From Hydractinia symbiolongicarpus (Eukaryota > Cnidaria > Hydrozoa > Anthoathecata > Hydractiniidae), in the NCBI RefSeq assembly GCF_029227915.1, contig NC_079876.1, positions 14,942,001 through 15,006,000 on the forward strand: a stretch of DNA of 64,000 bases, given 5' to 3'. The position numbers and the translations under genes were made by a program. The notes under the pieces are model-generated. The model searched no databases. It had not been told where the DNA came from and saw only the letters and a list, made by a program, of their open reading frames with translations. Positions 34,720 through 44,025 of the stretch are shown here, piece after piece. The first letter of the stretch is position 1, and the number at the start of each line of letters is the position of its first letter.

Positions 34720-35010
34720 CCCAAGTCATATGAATTACTCAAAATCTAACCTCTTTATCTGTGTCGTTAAAGGCATCCTGTCCCGAAAACTACCATGTTC
34801 TGTTTCGAAAGTAATACTCGAAGCAATCTTTAGAAAGACATTTATTGATCATTTACCAAAACGGTTTTTTCAAGCGCTTCGAAATTTGTCTCATGTCGTG
34901 AAATTATGGATACTTTAGAATAACAGTTTATGCTTGTTTCCGATCAATAGCGTCATTTCAAACTCTTTCTTTTTTTTATAACATAATCAAAACTTATCTT
35001 TTAAAACTAT

Positions 35011-35083
35011 GCCTCCGTGGCCTAATGGATAAGGCATCGGCCTCCTAAGCCGGGGATTGCGGGTTCGAATCCCGTCGGAGGTT
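35011..35083 (+). tRNA. tRNA-Arg(CCT), canonical except discriminator
   Basis: Positions 1-72 match the canonical body exactly; base 73 is T instead of G. First unit of HOR 1. Confidence 0.88.
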
Positions 35084-35362
35084 CTCAAGTCAGGTAAATT
35101 ACTCAGCTTAAACCCTCCTAAAGTGTAAAATTTAAGACGTCCTGTCCTGTACACGGCTAATTCTGTTTAGGCACTGAGACAATCTTGATAATGGCTCTTA
35201 TTGATCATCTACCAACGCCGCTGCTTTTTCAACTTTCGAAATTTGTCTCATCTTCTGATATCATGAATACTTTGAAATACACGTTTATCCTTCCTTCTGA
35301 TCAATTGCGATTTTGTTAGCTCTTTTTTTGTAATATAATTAAAAATATACATTTGAAACGAA

Positions 35363-35435
35363 GCATTCGTGGCCTAATGAATAAGGCATCGGTGTCTTAA
35401 CCCGGGGATTGCGGAGTCGAGTCTCATCGAAGGAG
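35363..35435 (+). pseudogene. Class L tRNA-like unit (CTT)
   Basis: HOR class L form: acceptor GCATTCG, T stem GCGGA. Confidence 0.8.
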
Positions 35436-35726
35436 CTCAAGTCATATGAATTACTCAAAATCTAACCTTTTTGTCTGTGTCGTTAAAGGCATCCTGTCCC
35501 GAAAACAACCATGATCTGTTTTGAAAGTATTATGTGAAGCATTGTTGAGAAATACATTTATTTATCATTTACCAAAACTGTTTTTTCATGCGCTTCGAAA
35601 TTTGTCTCATGTTGTGAAACTATGGATACTTTAGAATAACCGTTTATCCTTGTTTTCGATCAATAACCTCATTTCAAGCTCTTTCTCTTTTTACAGTATA
35701 ATCAAAGGCATGCCTTTCAAATCTAT

Positions 35727-35799
35727 GCCTCCGCGGCCTAATGGATAAGGCATCGGCCTCCAAAGACGGGGATTGTGCGTCCGAGTCCCGTCGGAGGTG
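35727..35799 (+). pseudogene. Class W unit (CCA)
   Basis: Type example of class W. Loop CTCCAAA gives CCA (Trp codon). Acceptor canonical. C9 in the A box, A40 fault, T stem GTGCG/CCCGT. B box CGTCCGAGTCC. Confidence 0.65.
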
Positions 35800-36090
35800 C
35801 TCAAGTCATATGAATTACTCAAAATCTAACCTCTTTATCTGTGTCGTTAAAGGCATCCTGTCCAGAAAACAACCATGTTCTGTTTCGAAAGTAATTCTCG
35901 AAGCATTCTTTAGAAAGACATTTATTGATCATTTACCAAAACTGTTTTTTCAAGCGCTTCGAAATTTGTCTCATGTTGTGAAATTATGGATACTTTAGAA
36001 TAACCGGTTATGCTTGTTTCCGATCAATAGCGTCATTTCAAACTCTTTCTTTTTTGTATAGCATAATCAAAACATATCTTTTAAAACTAT
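35800..36090 (+). repeat. Spacer family A (representative)
   Basis: About 290 bp between tRNA bodies. Order of landmarks: CTCAAGTCATATGAATTACT, GTGTCGTTAAAGGCATCCTG, a TTTCGAAA palindrome, ATTGATCATTTACCAA, a T6 tract, GCGCTTCGAAATTTGTCTCA, GATCAATAGC, then TATAGCATAATC and a short T/A-rich leader to the next tRNA. No gene is visible in it. Most inter-tRNA gaps in the window are of this family. Confidence 0.9.
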
Positions 36091-36163
36091 GCCTCCGTGG
36101 CATAATGGATAAGGCATCGGCCTCCTAAGCCGGGGATAGCGGGTCCGAGTCCCGGTGGAGGAG
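36091..36163 (+). tRNA. tRNA-Arg(CCT), acceptor/T-stem variant
   Basis: Anticodon arm canonical. D-stem mismatch (GCAT), T stem GCGGG/CCCGG, T66, A72. Confidence 0.45.
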
Positions 36164-36444
36164 CTCAAGTCAGGTAAATTACTCAGCTTAAAACCTCCCT
36201 ATGTGTAAAATTTAAGACGTCCTGTCCTGTAAACGGCCAACTTCTGTTGGGGCACTGAGACAATCTTGATAATGGCTCTTATTGATCATCTACCAACGCC
36301 GCTTCTTTTTCACCTTGCGAACTTTGTCTCATCTTCTGAAATCATGAATACTTAAGAATAAAAGCTTATTCATGCTTCTGGTCAATTGTGATTTTGTTAT
36401 CTCTTTTTCTTGTAATATAATTAAAAATGTACATTTAAAACGAA

Positions 36445-36517
36445 GCGTCCGTGGCCTAATGAATAAAGCATCGGTGTTTTAAGCCGACGATTGCGGTGTC
36501 GAGTCCCATCAAAGGAG
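36445..36517 (+). pseudogene. tRNA-like unit, anticodon TTT
   Basis: Class L-derived: loop GTTTTAA, anticodon stem TCGGT/GCCGA now has T27:A43 and T31/G39. T arm still broken. Confidence 0.7.
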
Positions 36518-36797
36518 CTCAAGTCATAGGAATTACTTAAAGCCTATCCTCTTTATCTGTGTCCTTAAAGGCATCCTGTCCCGAGAACAACCATGATCTG
36601 TTTTGAAAGTGATACTTGAGTAAGACATTTATTGATTATTTACCAAAACTGTTGTCTTATGCGCTTCGAAATTTGTCTCATGTTGTGAAATTATGGATAC
36701 TTTAGAATAACCGTTTATCCTTGTTCTCGATCAATAACCTCATTTCAAGCTCTTTCCACTTTTACAGTATAATCAAAGACATGCCTTTTGAAACTAT

Positions 36798-36870
36798 GCC
36801 TCTGTGGCCTAATAGATAAAGCATCGGCCTTCTAAGAACGGGATTGTGGGTCCCAGTCCCGTCGGAGGTG
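36798..36870 (+). pseudogene. tRNA-like unit, anticodon TCT
   Basis: Loop CTTCTAA reads TCT (Arg codon AGA), but the stem TCGGC/GAACG is broken. This monomer is absent from HORs 2 and 3. Confidence 0.6.
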
Positions 36871-37161
36871 CTCAAGTCATATGAATTACTCAAAATCTAA
36901 CCTTTTTGTCTGTGTCGTTAAAGGCATCCTGTCCCGAAAACAACCATGTTCTGTTTCGAAAGTAATTTTCGAAGCATTCTTTAGAAAGACATTTATTGAT
37001 CATTTATCAACACTGTTTTTTCATGCGCTTCGAAATTTGTCTCATGTTGTGAAATTATGGATACTTTAGAATAACCGTTTATCCTTGTTTCCGATCAATA
37101 ACCTCATTTCAAGCTCTTTCTCCTTTTACAGTATAATCAAAGGCATGCCTTTTAAATCTAT

Positions 37162-37234
37162 GCCTCCGCGGCCTAATGGATAAGGCATCGGCCTCCAAAG
37201 ACGAGGATTGTGCGTCCGAGTCCCGTCGGAGGTG
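37162..37234 (+). pseudogene. Class W unit (CCA)
   Basis: As 35727 with A43. Confidence 0.65.
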
Positions 37235-37525
37235 CTCAAGTCATATGAATTACTCAAAATCTAACCTCTTTATCTGTGTCGTTAAAGGCATCCTGTCCCG
37301 AAAACAACCATGATCTGTTTTCAAAGTAAAATTTAAAGCATTCTTAAGAAATAAATTTATTACTCATTTACCAAAACTGTTTTTTCATGCGCTTCGAAAT
37401 TTGTCTCATGTTGTGAAATTATGGATACCTTAGAATAACCGTTTATCCTTGTTTACGATCAATAGCCTCATTTTAAGCTTTTTCTTCTTTTACAGTATAA
37501 TCAAAGACATGCCTTTTAAAACTAT

Positions 37526-37598
37526 GCCTCCGTGGCTTAATGGATAAGGCATCGTCCTCTTAAGACGGGGTTTGCGGGTTCGACTCCCGTCGCATGTG
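37526..37598 (+). tRNA. Class K tRNA-like, CTT with repaired anticodon stem
   Basis: Loop CTCTTAA reads CTT (Lys codon AAG). Stem TCGTC/GACGG pairs completely because T30:A40 replaces G30:C40. B box GGTTCGACTCC is perfect and the D arm pairs. The acceptor (CGCATGT) has two mismatches, C3/T70 and C5/C68, so function is uncertain. Confidence 0.5.
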
Positions 37599-37848
37599 CT
37601 AAACTCATATGAATTACTTAAAACCTATCCTCTTTATCTGTGTCGTAAAATGAATCCTGTCCTTAAAACAACCATGATCTGTTTCGAAAGTAATACTAGA
37701 GAAATACATTTATTTATGATTTACCAAAACTGTTTCCTGATGTGCTTCGAAATTTGTCTCATGTTGTGAAATTATGGATACTTTAGAATAAGCGTTTATC
37801 CTTGTTTCCGATCAATAGCCTCATTTCAAACTCTCTCTCCTTTTACAG

Positions 37849-37854
37849 TATAAT
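37849..37854 (+). promoter_or_regulatory. TATA-like element of canonical tRNA copy 1
   Basis: TATAAT at -29 to -24, directly after a CTTTTACAG stretch. The same element at the same spacing precedes most units. Upstream TATA elements assist Pol III at tRNA genes in several eukaryotes; that it works here is inferred. Confidence 0.5.
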
Positions 37855-37877
37855 AAAAACATACCTTTTAAAAAAAT

Positions 37878-37950
37878 GCCTCCGTGGCCTAATGGATAAG
37901 GCATCGGCCTCCTAAGCCGGGGATTGCGGGTTCGAATCCCGTCGGAGGTG
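37878..37950 (+). tRNA. tRNA-Arg(CCT), canonical copy 1
   Basis: Fully canonical 73-nt tRNA that would read AGG arginine codons. Acceptor GCCTCCG/CGGAGGT (G1:U72 wobble, a feature I recall from animal tRNA-Arg(CCU)). D stem GCCT/AGGC with loop AATGGATA carrying GG. Anticodon stem TCGGC/GCCGG with loop CTCCTAA. Variable GGATT. T stem GCGGG/CCCGT with loop TTCGAAT. Discriminator G. The A box (TGGCCTAATGG) and B box (GGTTCGAATCC) fit Pol III promoters. No intron, and no genomic CCA (CTC follows). A TATAAT lies 29 bp upstream. No run of four T follows until 38,092. It opens HOR 2. One of only six perfect copies, and the best candidate for the expressed gene. Confidence 0.96.
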
Positions 37951-38229
37951 CTCAAGTCAGGTAAATTACTCAGCTTAAACCCTCCTAAAGTGTAAAATTT
38001 AAGACGTCCTGTCCTGTACACGGCTAATTCTGTTTAGGCACTGAGACAATCTTGATAATGGCTCTTATTGATCATCTACCAACGCCGCTGCTTTTTCAAC
38101 TTTCGAAATTTGTCTCATCTTCTGATATCATGAATACTTTGAAATACACGTTTATCCTTCCTTCTGATCAATTGCGATTTTGTTAGCTCTTTTTTTGTAA
38201 TATAATTAAAAATATACATTTGAAACGAA
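37951..38229 (+). repeat. Spacer family B (representative)
   Basis: About 280 bp. It aligns with spacer A at the start, at ATTGATCATCTACCAA, the T5 tract, TTCGAAATTTGTCTCATCTT and GATCAATTGCGATTTTG, but has its own middle section (GACGTCCTGTCCTGTACACG) and a TATAATTAAAAATATACATT leader. It is usually followed by a class L unit. Confidence 0.9.
38092..38096 (+). terminator. First T5 tract downstream of canonical copy 1
   Basis: The first run of at least four T after the tRNA, 142 nt past its 3' end, in the middle of the B spacer. If Pol III stops here, the primary transcript is about 215-220 nt. Confidence 0.35.
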
Positions 38230-38302
38230 GCATTCGTGGCCTAATGAATAAGGCATCGGTGTCTTAACCCGGGGATTGCGGAGTCGAGTCTCATCGAAGG
38301 AG
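38230..38302 (+). pseudogene. Class L tRNA-like unit (CTT)
   Basis: HOR form as 35363. Confidence 0.8.
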
Positions 38303-38593
38303 CTTAAGTCATATGAATTACTCAAAATCTAACCTTTTTGTCTGTGTCGTTAAAGGCATCCTGTCCCGAAAACAACCATGATCTGTTTTGAAAGTATTAT
38401 GTGAAGCATTGTTGAGAAATACATTTATTTATCATTTACCAAAACTGTTTTTTCATGCGCTTCGAAATTTGTCTCATGTTGTGAAACTATGGATACTTTA
38501 GAATAACCGTTTATCCTTGTTTCCGATCAATAACCTCATTTCAAGCTCTTTCTCTTTTTACAGTATAATCAAAGGCATGCCTTTCAAATCTAT

Positions 38594-38666
38594 GCCTCCG
38601 CGGCCTAATGGATAAGGCATCGGCCTCCAAAGACGGGGATTGTGCGTCCGAGTCCCGTCGGAGGTG
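38594..38666 (+). pseudogene. Class W unit (CCA)
   Basis: As 35727. Confidence 0.65.
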
Positions 38667-38957
38667 CTCAAGTCATATGAATTACTCAAAATCTAACCTC
38701 TTTATCTGTGTCGTTAAAGGCATCCTGTCCAGAAAACAACCATGTTCTGTTTCGAAAGTAATTCTCGAAGCATTCTTTAGAAAGACATTTATTGATCATT
38801 TACCAAAACTGTTTTTTCAAGCGCTTCGAAATTTGTCTCATGTTGTGAAATTATGGATACTTTAGAATAACCGGTTATGCTTGTTTCCGATCAATAGCGT
38901 CATTTCAAACTCTTTCTTTTTTGTATAGCATAATCAAAACATATCTTTTAAAACTAT

Positions 38958-39030
38958 GCCTCCGTGGCATAATGGATAAGGCATCGGCCTCCTAAGCCGG
39001 GGATAGCGGGTCCGAGTCCCGGCGGAGGAG
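38958..39030 (+). tRNA. tRNA-Arg(CCT), acceptor/T-stem variant
   Basis: As 36091 but C66 restored, so only A72 spoils the acceptor. Confidence 0.5.
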
Positions 39031-39311
39031 CTCAAGTCAGGTAAATTACTCAGCTTAAAACCTCCCTATGTGTAAAATTTAAGACGTCCTGTCCTGTAAA
39101 CGGCCAACTTCTGTTGGGGCACTGAGACAATCTTGATAATGGCTCTTATTGATCATCTACCAACGCCGCTTCTTTTTCACCATGCGAACTTTGTCTCATC
39201 TTCTGAAATCATGAATACTTAAGAATAAAAGCTTATTCATGCTTCTGGTCAATTGTGATTTTGTTATCTCTTTTTCTTGTAATATAATTAAAAATGTACA
39301 TTTAAAACGAA

Positions 39312-39384
39312 GCGTCCGTGGCCTAATAAATAAAGCATCGGTGTTTTAAGCCGACGATTGCGGTGTCGAGTCCCATCAAAGGAG
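39312..39384 (+). pseudogene. tRNA-like unit, anticodon TTT
   Basis: As 36445, with D loop AATAAATA. Confidence 0.7.
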
Positions 39385-39664
39385 CTCAAGTCATAGGAAT
39401 TACTTAAAGCCTATCCTCTTTATCTGTGTCCTTAAAGGCATCCTGTCCCGAGAACAACCATGATCTGTTTTGAAAGTGATACTTGAGTAAGACATTTATT
39501 GATCATTTACCAAAACTGTTGTCTTATGCGCTTCGAAATTTGTCTCATGTTGTGAAATTATGGATACTTTAGAATAACCGTTTATCCTTGTTTCCGATCA
39601 ATAACCTCATTTCAAGCTCTTTCTCCTTTTACAGTATAATCAAAGGCATGCCTTTTAAATCTAT

Positions 39665-39737
39665 GCCTCCGCGGCCTAATGGATAAGACATCGGCCTCCA
39701 AAGACGAGGATTGTGCGTCCGAGTCCCGTCGGAGGTG
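39665..39737 (+). pseudogene. Class W unit (CCA)
   Basis: As 37162 with D stem AGAC. Follows 39312 directly, the TCT monomer having been lost here. Confidence 0.65.
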
Positions 39738-40028
39738 CTCAAGTCATATGAATTACTCAAAATCTAACCTCTTTATCTGTGTCGTTAAAGGCATCCTGTC
39801 CCGAAAACAACCATGATCTGTTTTCAAAGTAAAATTTAAAGCATTCTTAAGAAATACATTTATTACTCATTTACCAAAACTGTTTTTTCATGCGCTTCGA
39901 AATTTGTCTCATGTTGTGAAATTATGGATACCTTAGAATAACCGTTTATCCTTGTTTCCGATCAATAGCCTCATTTTAAGCTCTTTCTTCTTTTACAGTA
40001 TAATCAAAGACATGCCTTTTAAAACTAT

Positions 40029-40101
40029 GCCTCCGTGGCTTAATGGATAAGGCATCGTCCTCTTAAGACGGGGTTTGCGGGTTCGACTCCCGTCGCATGT
40101 G
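40029..40101 (+). tRNA. Class K tRNA-like (CTT, paired stem)
   Basis: Same body as 37526. First of a 353-bp tandem pair. Confidence 0.5.
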
Positions 40102-40381
40102 CTAAACTCATATGAATTACTTAAAACCTATCCTCTTTATCTGTGTCGTAAAATGAATCCTGTCCTTAAAACAACCATGATCTGTTTCGAAAGTAATACT
40201 AGAGAAATACATTTATTTATGATTTACCAAAACTGTTTCTTGATGTGCTTCGAAATTTGTCTCATGTTGTGAAATTATGGATACCTTAGAATAACCGTTT
40301 ATCCTTGTTTCCGATCAATAGCCTCATTTTAAGCTCTTTCTTCTTTTACAGTATAATCAAAGACATGCCTTTTAAAACTAT

Positions 40382-40454
40382 GCCTCCGTGGCTTAATGGA
40401 TAAGGCATCGTCCTCTTAAGACGGGGTTTGCGGGTTCGACTCCCGTCGCATGTG
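40382..40454 (+). tRNA. Class K tRNA-like (CTT, paired stem)
   Basis: Second of the tandem pair, exactly 353 bp after 40029. Confidence 0.5.
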
Positions 40455-40704
40455 CTAAACTCATATGAATTACTTAAAACCTATCCTCTTTATCTGTGTC
40501 GTAAAATGAATCCTGTCCTTAAAACAACCATGATCTGTTTCGAAAGTAATACTAGAGAAATACATTTATTTATGATTTACCAAAACTGTTTCTTGATGTG
40601 CTTCGAAATTTGTCTCATGTTGTGAAATTATGGATACTTTAGAATAAGCGTTTATCCTTGTTTCCGATCAATAGCCTCATTTCAAACTCTCTCTCCTTTT
40701 ACAG

Positions 40705-40710
40705 TATAAT
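40705..40710 (+). promoter_or_regulatory. TATA-like element of canonical tRNA copy 2
   Basis: TATAAT at -29 to -24. Confidence 0.5.
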
Positions 40711-40733
40711 AAAAACATACCTCTTAAAAAAAT

Positions 40734-40806
40734 GCCTCCGTGGCCTAATGGATAAGGCATCGGCCTCCTAAGCCGGGGATTGCGGGTTCGAATCCCGTCG
40801 GAGGTG
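40734..40806 (+). tRNA. tRNA-Arg(CCT), canonical copy 2
   Basis: Identical at all 73 positions to 37878. Opens HOR 3. Its leader differs by one base (CTCTTAAA for CTTTTAAA). Confidence 0.96.
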
Positions 40807-40947
40807 CTCAAGTCAGGTAAATTACTCAGCTTAAACCCTCCTAAAGTGTAAAATTTAAGACGTCCTGTCCTGTACACGGCTAATTCTGTTTAGGCACTAA
40901 GACAATCCTGATAATGGCTCTTATTGATCATCTACCAACGCCGCTGC

Positions 40948-40952
40948 TTTTT
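40948..40952 (+). terminator. First T5 tract downstream of canonical copy 2
   Basis: Same spacing as for copy 1. Confidence 0.35.
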
Positions 40953-41085
40953 CAACTTTCGAAATTTGTCTCATCTTCTGATATCATGAATACTTTGAAA
41001 TACACGTTTATCCTTCCTTCTGATCAATTGCGATTTTGTTAGCTCTTTTTTTGTAATATAATTAAAAATATACATTTGAAACGAA

Positions 41086-41158
41086 GCATTCGTGGCCTAA
41101 TGAATAAGGCATCGGTGTCTTAACCCGGGGATTGCGGAGTCGAGTCTCATCGAAGGAG
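41086..41158 (+). pseudogene. Class L tRNA-like unit (CTT)
   Basis: HOR form as 35363. Confidence 0.8.
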
Positions 41159-41449
41159 CTCAAGTCATATGAATTACTCAAAATCTAACCTTTTTGTCTG
41201 TGTCGTTAAAGGCATCCTGTCCCGAAAACAACCATGATCTGTTTTGAAAGTATTATGTGAAGCATTGTTGAGAAATACATTTATTTATCATTTACCAAAA
41301 CTGTTTTTTCATGCGCTTCGAAATTTGTCTCATGTTGTGAAACTATGGATACTTTAGAATAACCGTTTATCCTTGTTTCCGATCAATAACCTCATTTCAA
41401 GCTCTTTCTCTTTTTACAGTATAATCAAAGGCATGCCTTTCAAATCTAT

Positions 41450-41522
41450 GCCTCCGCGGCCTAATGGATAAGGCATCGGCCTCCAAAGACGGGGATTGTG
41501 CGTCCGAGTCCCGTCGGAGGTG
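41450..41522 (+). pseudogene. Class W unit (CCA)
   Basis: As 35727. Confidence 0.65.
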
Positions 41523-41813
41523 CTCAAGTCATATGAATTACTCAAAATCTAACCTCTTTATCTGTGTCGTTAAAGGCATCCTGTCCAGAAAACAACCATG
41601 TTCTGTTTCGAAAGTAATTCTCGAAGCATTCTTTAGAAAGACATTTATTGATCATTTACCAAAACTGTTTTTTCAAGCGCTTCGAAATTTGTCTCATGTT
41701 GTGAATCTATGGATACTTTAGAATAACCGGTTATGCTTGTTTCCGATCAATAGCGTCATTTCAAACTCTTTCTTTTTTGTATAGCATAATCAAAACATAT
41801 CTTTTAAAACTAT

Positions 41814-41886
41814 GCCTCCGTGGCATAATGGATAAGGCATCGGCCTCCTAAGCCGGGGATAGCGGGTCCGAGTCCCGGCGGAGGAG
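41814..41886 (+). tRNA. tRNA-Arg(CCT), acceptor/T-stem variant
   Basis: As 38958. Confidence 0.5.
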
Positions 41887-42167
41887 CTCAAGTCAGGTAA
41901 ATTACTCAGCTTAAAACCTCCCTATGTGTAAAATTTAAGACGTCCTGTCCTGTAAACGGCCAACTTCTGTTGGGGCACTGAGACAATCTTGATAATGGCT
42001 CTTATTGATCATCTACCAACGCCGCTTCTTTTTCACCATGCGAACTTTGTCTCATCTTCTGAAATCATGAATACTTAAGAATAAAAGCTTATTCATGCTT
42101 CTGGTCAATTGTGATTTTGTTATCTCTTTTTCTTGTAATATAATTAAAAATGTACATTTAAAACGAA

Positions 42168-42240
42168 GCGTCCGTGGCCTAATAAATAAAGCATCGGTGT
42201 TTTAAGCCGACGATTGCGGTGTCGAGTCCCATCAAAGGAG
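42168..42240 (+). pseudogene. tRNA-like unit, anticodon TTT
   Basis: As 39312. Confidence 0.7.
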
Positions 42241-42520
42241 CTCAAGTCATAGGAATTACTTAAAGCCTATCCTCTTTATCTGTGTCCTTAAAGGCATCCT
42301 GTCCCGAGAACAACCATGATCTGTTTTGAAAGTGATACTTGAGTAAGACATTTATTGATCATTTACCAAAACTGTTGTCTTATGCGCTTCGAAATTTGTC
42401 TCATGTTGTGAAATTATGGATACTTTAGAATAACCGTTTATCCTTGTTTCCGATCAATAACCTCATTTCAAGCTCTTTCTCCTTTTACAGTATAATCAAA
42501 GGCATGCCTTTTAAATCTAT

Positions 42521-42593
42521 GCCTCCGCGGCCTAATGGATAAGGCATCGGCCTCCAAAGACGAGGATTGTGCGTCCGAGTCCCGTCGGAGGTG
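42521..42593 (+). pseudogene. Class W unit (CCA)
   Basis: As 37162. Confidence 0.65.
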
Positions 42594-42884
42594 CTCAAGT
42601 CATATGAATTACTCAAAATCTAACCTCTTTATCTGTGTCGTTAAAGGCATCCTGTCCCGAAAACAACCATGATCTGTTTTCAAAGTAAAATTTAAAGCAT
42701 TCTTAAGAAATACATTTATTACTCATTTACCAAAACTGTTTTTTCATGCGCTTCGAAATTTGTCTCATGTTGTGAAATTATGGATACCTTAGAATAACCG
42801 TTTATCCTTGTTTCCGATCAATAGCCTCATTTTAAGCTCTTTCTTCTTTTACAGTATAATCAAAGACATGCCTTTTAAAACTAT

Positions 42885-42957
42885 GCCTCCGTGGCTTAAT
42901 GGATAAGGCATCGTCCTCTTAAGACGGGGTTTGCGGGTTCGACTCCCGTCGCATGTG
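42885..42957 (+). tRNA. Class K tRNA-like (CTT, paired stem)
   Basis: As 37526. Confidence 0.5.
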
Positions 42958-43207
42958 CTAAACTCATATGAATTACTTAAAACCTATCCTCTTTATCTGT
43001 GTCGTAAAATGAATCCTGTCCTTAAAACAACCATGATCTGTTTAGAAAGTAATACTAGAGAAATACATTTATTTATGATTTACCAAAACTGTTTCTTGAT
43101 GTGCTTCGAAATTTGTCTCATGTTGTGAAATTATGGATACTTTAGAATAAGCGTTTATCCTTGTTTCCGATCAATAGCCTCATTTCAAACTCTCTCTCCT
43201 TTTACAG

Positions 43208-43213
43208 TATAAT
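43208..43213 (+). promoter_or_regulatory. TATA-like element of canonical tRNA copy 3
   Basis: TATAAT at -29 to -24. Confidence 0.5.
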
Positions 43214-43236
43214 AAAAACATACCTTTTAAAAAAAT

Positions 43237-43309
43237 GCCTCCGTGGCCTAATGGATAAGGCATCGGCCTCCTAAGCCGGGGATTGCGGGTTCGAATCCCG
43301 TCGGAGGTG
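43237..43309 (+). tRNA. tRNA-Arg(CCT), canonical copy 3
   Basis: Identical at all 73 positions to 37878. Opens HOR 4, which is cut short by the 12.9-kb junction. Confidence 0.96.
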
Positions 43310-43450
43310 CTCAAGTCAGGTAAATTACTCAGCTTAAACCCTCCTAAAGTGTAAAATTTAAGACGTCCTGTCCTGTACACGGCTAATTCTGTTTAGGCAC
43401 TAAGACAATCCTGATAATGGCTCTTATTGATCATCTACCAACGCCGCTGC

Positions 43451-43455
43451 TTTTT
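43451..43455 (+). terminator. First T5 tract downstream of canonical copy 3
   Basis: Same spacing as for copy 1. Confidence 0.35.
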
Positions 43456-43588
43456 CAACTTTCGAAATTTGTCTCATCTTCTGATATCATGAATACTTTG
43501 AAATACACGTTTATCCTTCCTTCTGATCAATTGCGATTTTGTTAGCTCTTTTTTTGTAATATAATTAAAAATATACATTTGAAACGAA

Positions 43589-43661
43589 GCATTCGTGGCC
43601 TAATGAATAAGGCATCGGTGTCTTAACCCGGGGATTGCGGAGTCGAGTCTCATCGAAGGAG
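43589..43661 (+). pseudogene. Class L tRNA-like unit (CTT)
   Basis: HOR form as 35363. Confidence 0.8.
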
Positions 43662-43952
43662 CTCAAGTCATATGAATTACTCAAAATCTAACCTTTTTGT
43701 CTGTGTCGTTAAAGGCATCCTGTCCCGAAAACAACCATGATCTGTTTTGAAAGTATTATGTGAAGCATTGTTGAGAAATACATTTATTTATCATTTACCA
43801 AAACTGTTTTTTCATGCGCTTCGAAATTTGTCTCATGTTGTGAAACTATGGATACTTTAGAATAACCGTTTATCCTTGTTTCCGATCAATAACCTCATTT
43901 CAGGCTCTTTCTCTTTTTACAGTATAATCAAAGGCATGCCTTTCAAATCTAT

Positions 43953-44025
43953 GCCTCCGCGGCCTAATGGATAAGGCATCGGCCTCCAAAGACGGGGATT
44001 GTGCGTCCGAGTCCCGTCGGAGGTG
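43953..44025 (+). pseudogene. Class W unit (CCA)
   Basis: As 35727. Confidence 0.65.

Larger units (their letters stand above)
35011..37877 (+). repeat. HOR 1 (8 monomers, 2,867 bp)
   Basis: Order: Arg(T73), L, W, R-variant, TTT, TCT, W, K. Repeated at 47,932-50,798. Confidence 0.85.
39894..40637 (+). repeat. 353-bp single-monomer tandem duplication
   Basis: 39,894-40,284 and 40,247-40,637 match. The doubled unit contains the class K body. The same doubling appears 12,921 bp later. Confidence 0.85.
37878..40733 (+). repeat. HOR 2 (8 monomers, 2,856 bp)
   Basis: Order: canonical, L, W, R-variant, TTT, W, K, K. The TCT monomer is missing and K is doubled. Repeated at 50,799-53,654. Confidence 0.88.
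40734..43236 (+). repeat. HOR 3 (7 monomers, 2,503 bp)
   Basis: Order: canonical, L, W, R-variant, TTT, W, K. Repeated at 53,655-56,157. Confidence 0.88.

Noticed and set aside
35011-35083. tRNA intron or split gene
   Set aside because: Full-length bodies are 73 nt with no insertion between positions 37 and 38; length differences elsewhere are small indels.
35727-35799. Genuine tRNA-Trp(CCA), tRNA-Lys(CTT/TTT), tRNA-Gly(CCC) or tRNA-Ser(ACT) genes
   Set aside because: The bodies are the same Arg lineage with single loop changes, and most also have broken stems or B boxes. I annotate them as variants or pseudogenes.
35741-35998. Family of near-identical 85-codon + strand frames (35,741; 38,608; 41,464; 43,967 and +12,921 copies)
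   Set aside because: They start inside the class W tRNA body and run into spacer A. Parallel monomers carry stops or shifts with no sign of coding constraint.
37849-37854. Bacterial -10 box (TATAAT)
   Set aside because: No matching -35 element is evident, and the downstream unit has a eukaryotic tRNA form without encoded CCA. The position at about -29 suits a Pol III TATA element.
37951-38229. 5S rRNA, snRNA or other RNA gene in the spacers
   Set aside because: I found no recognisable 5S box C or snRNA motif. Spacer conservation is matched by the decayed tRNA bodies and so needs no separate function.
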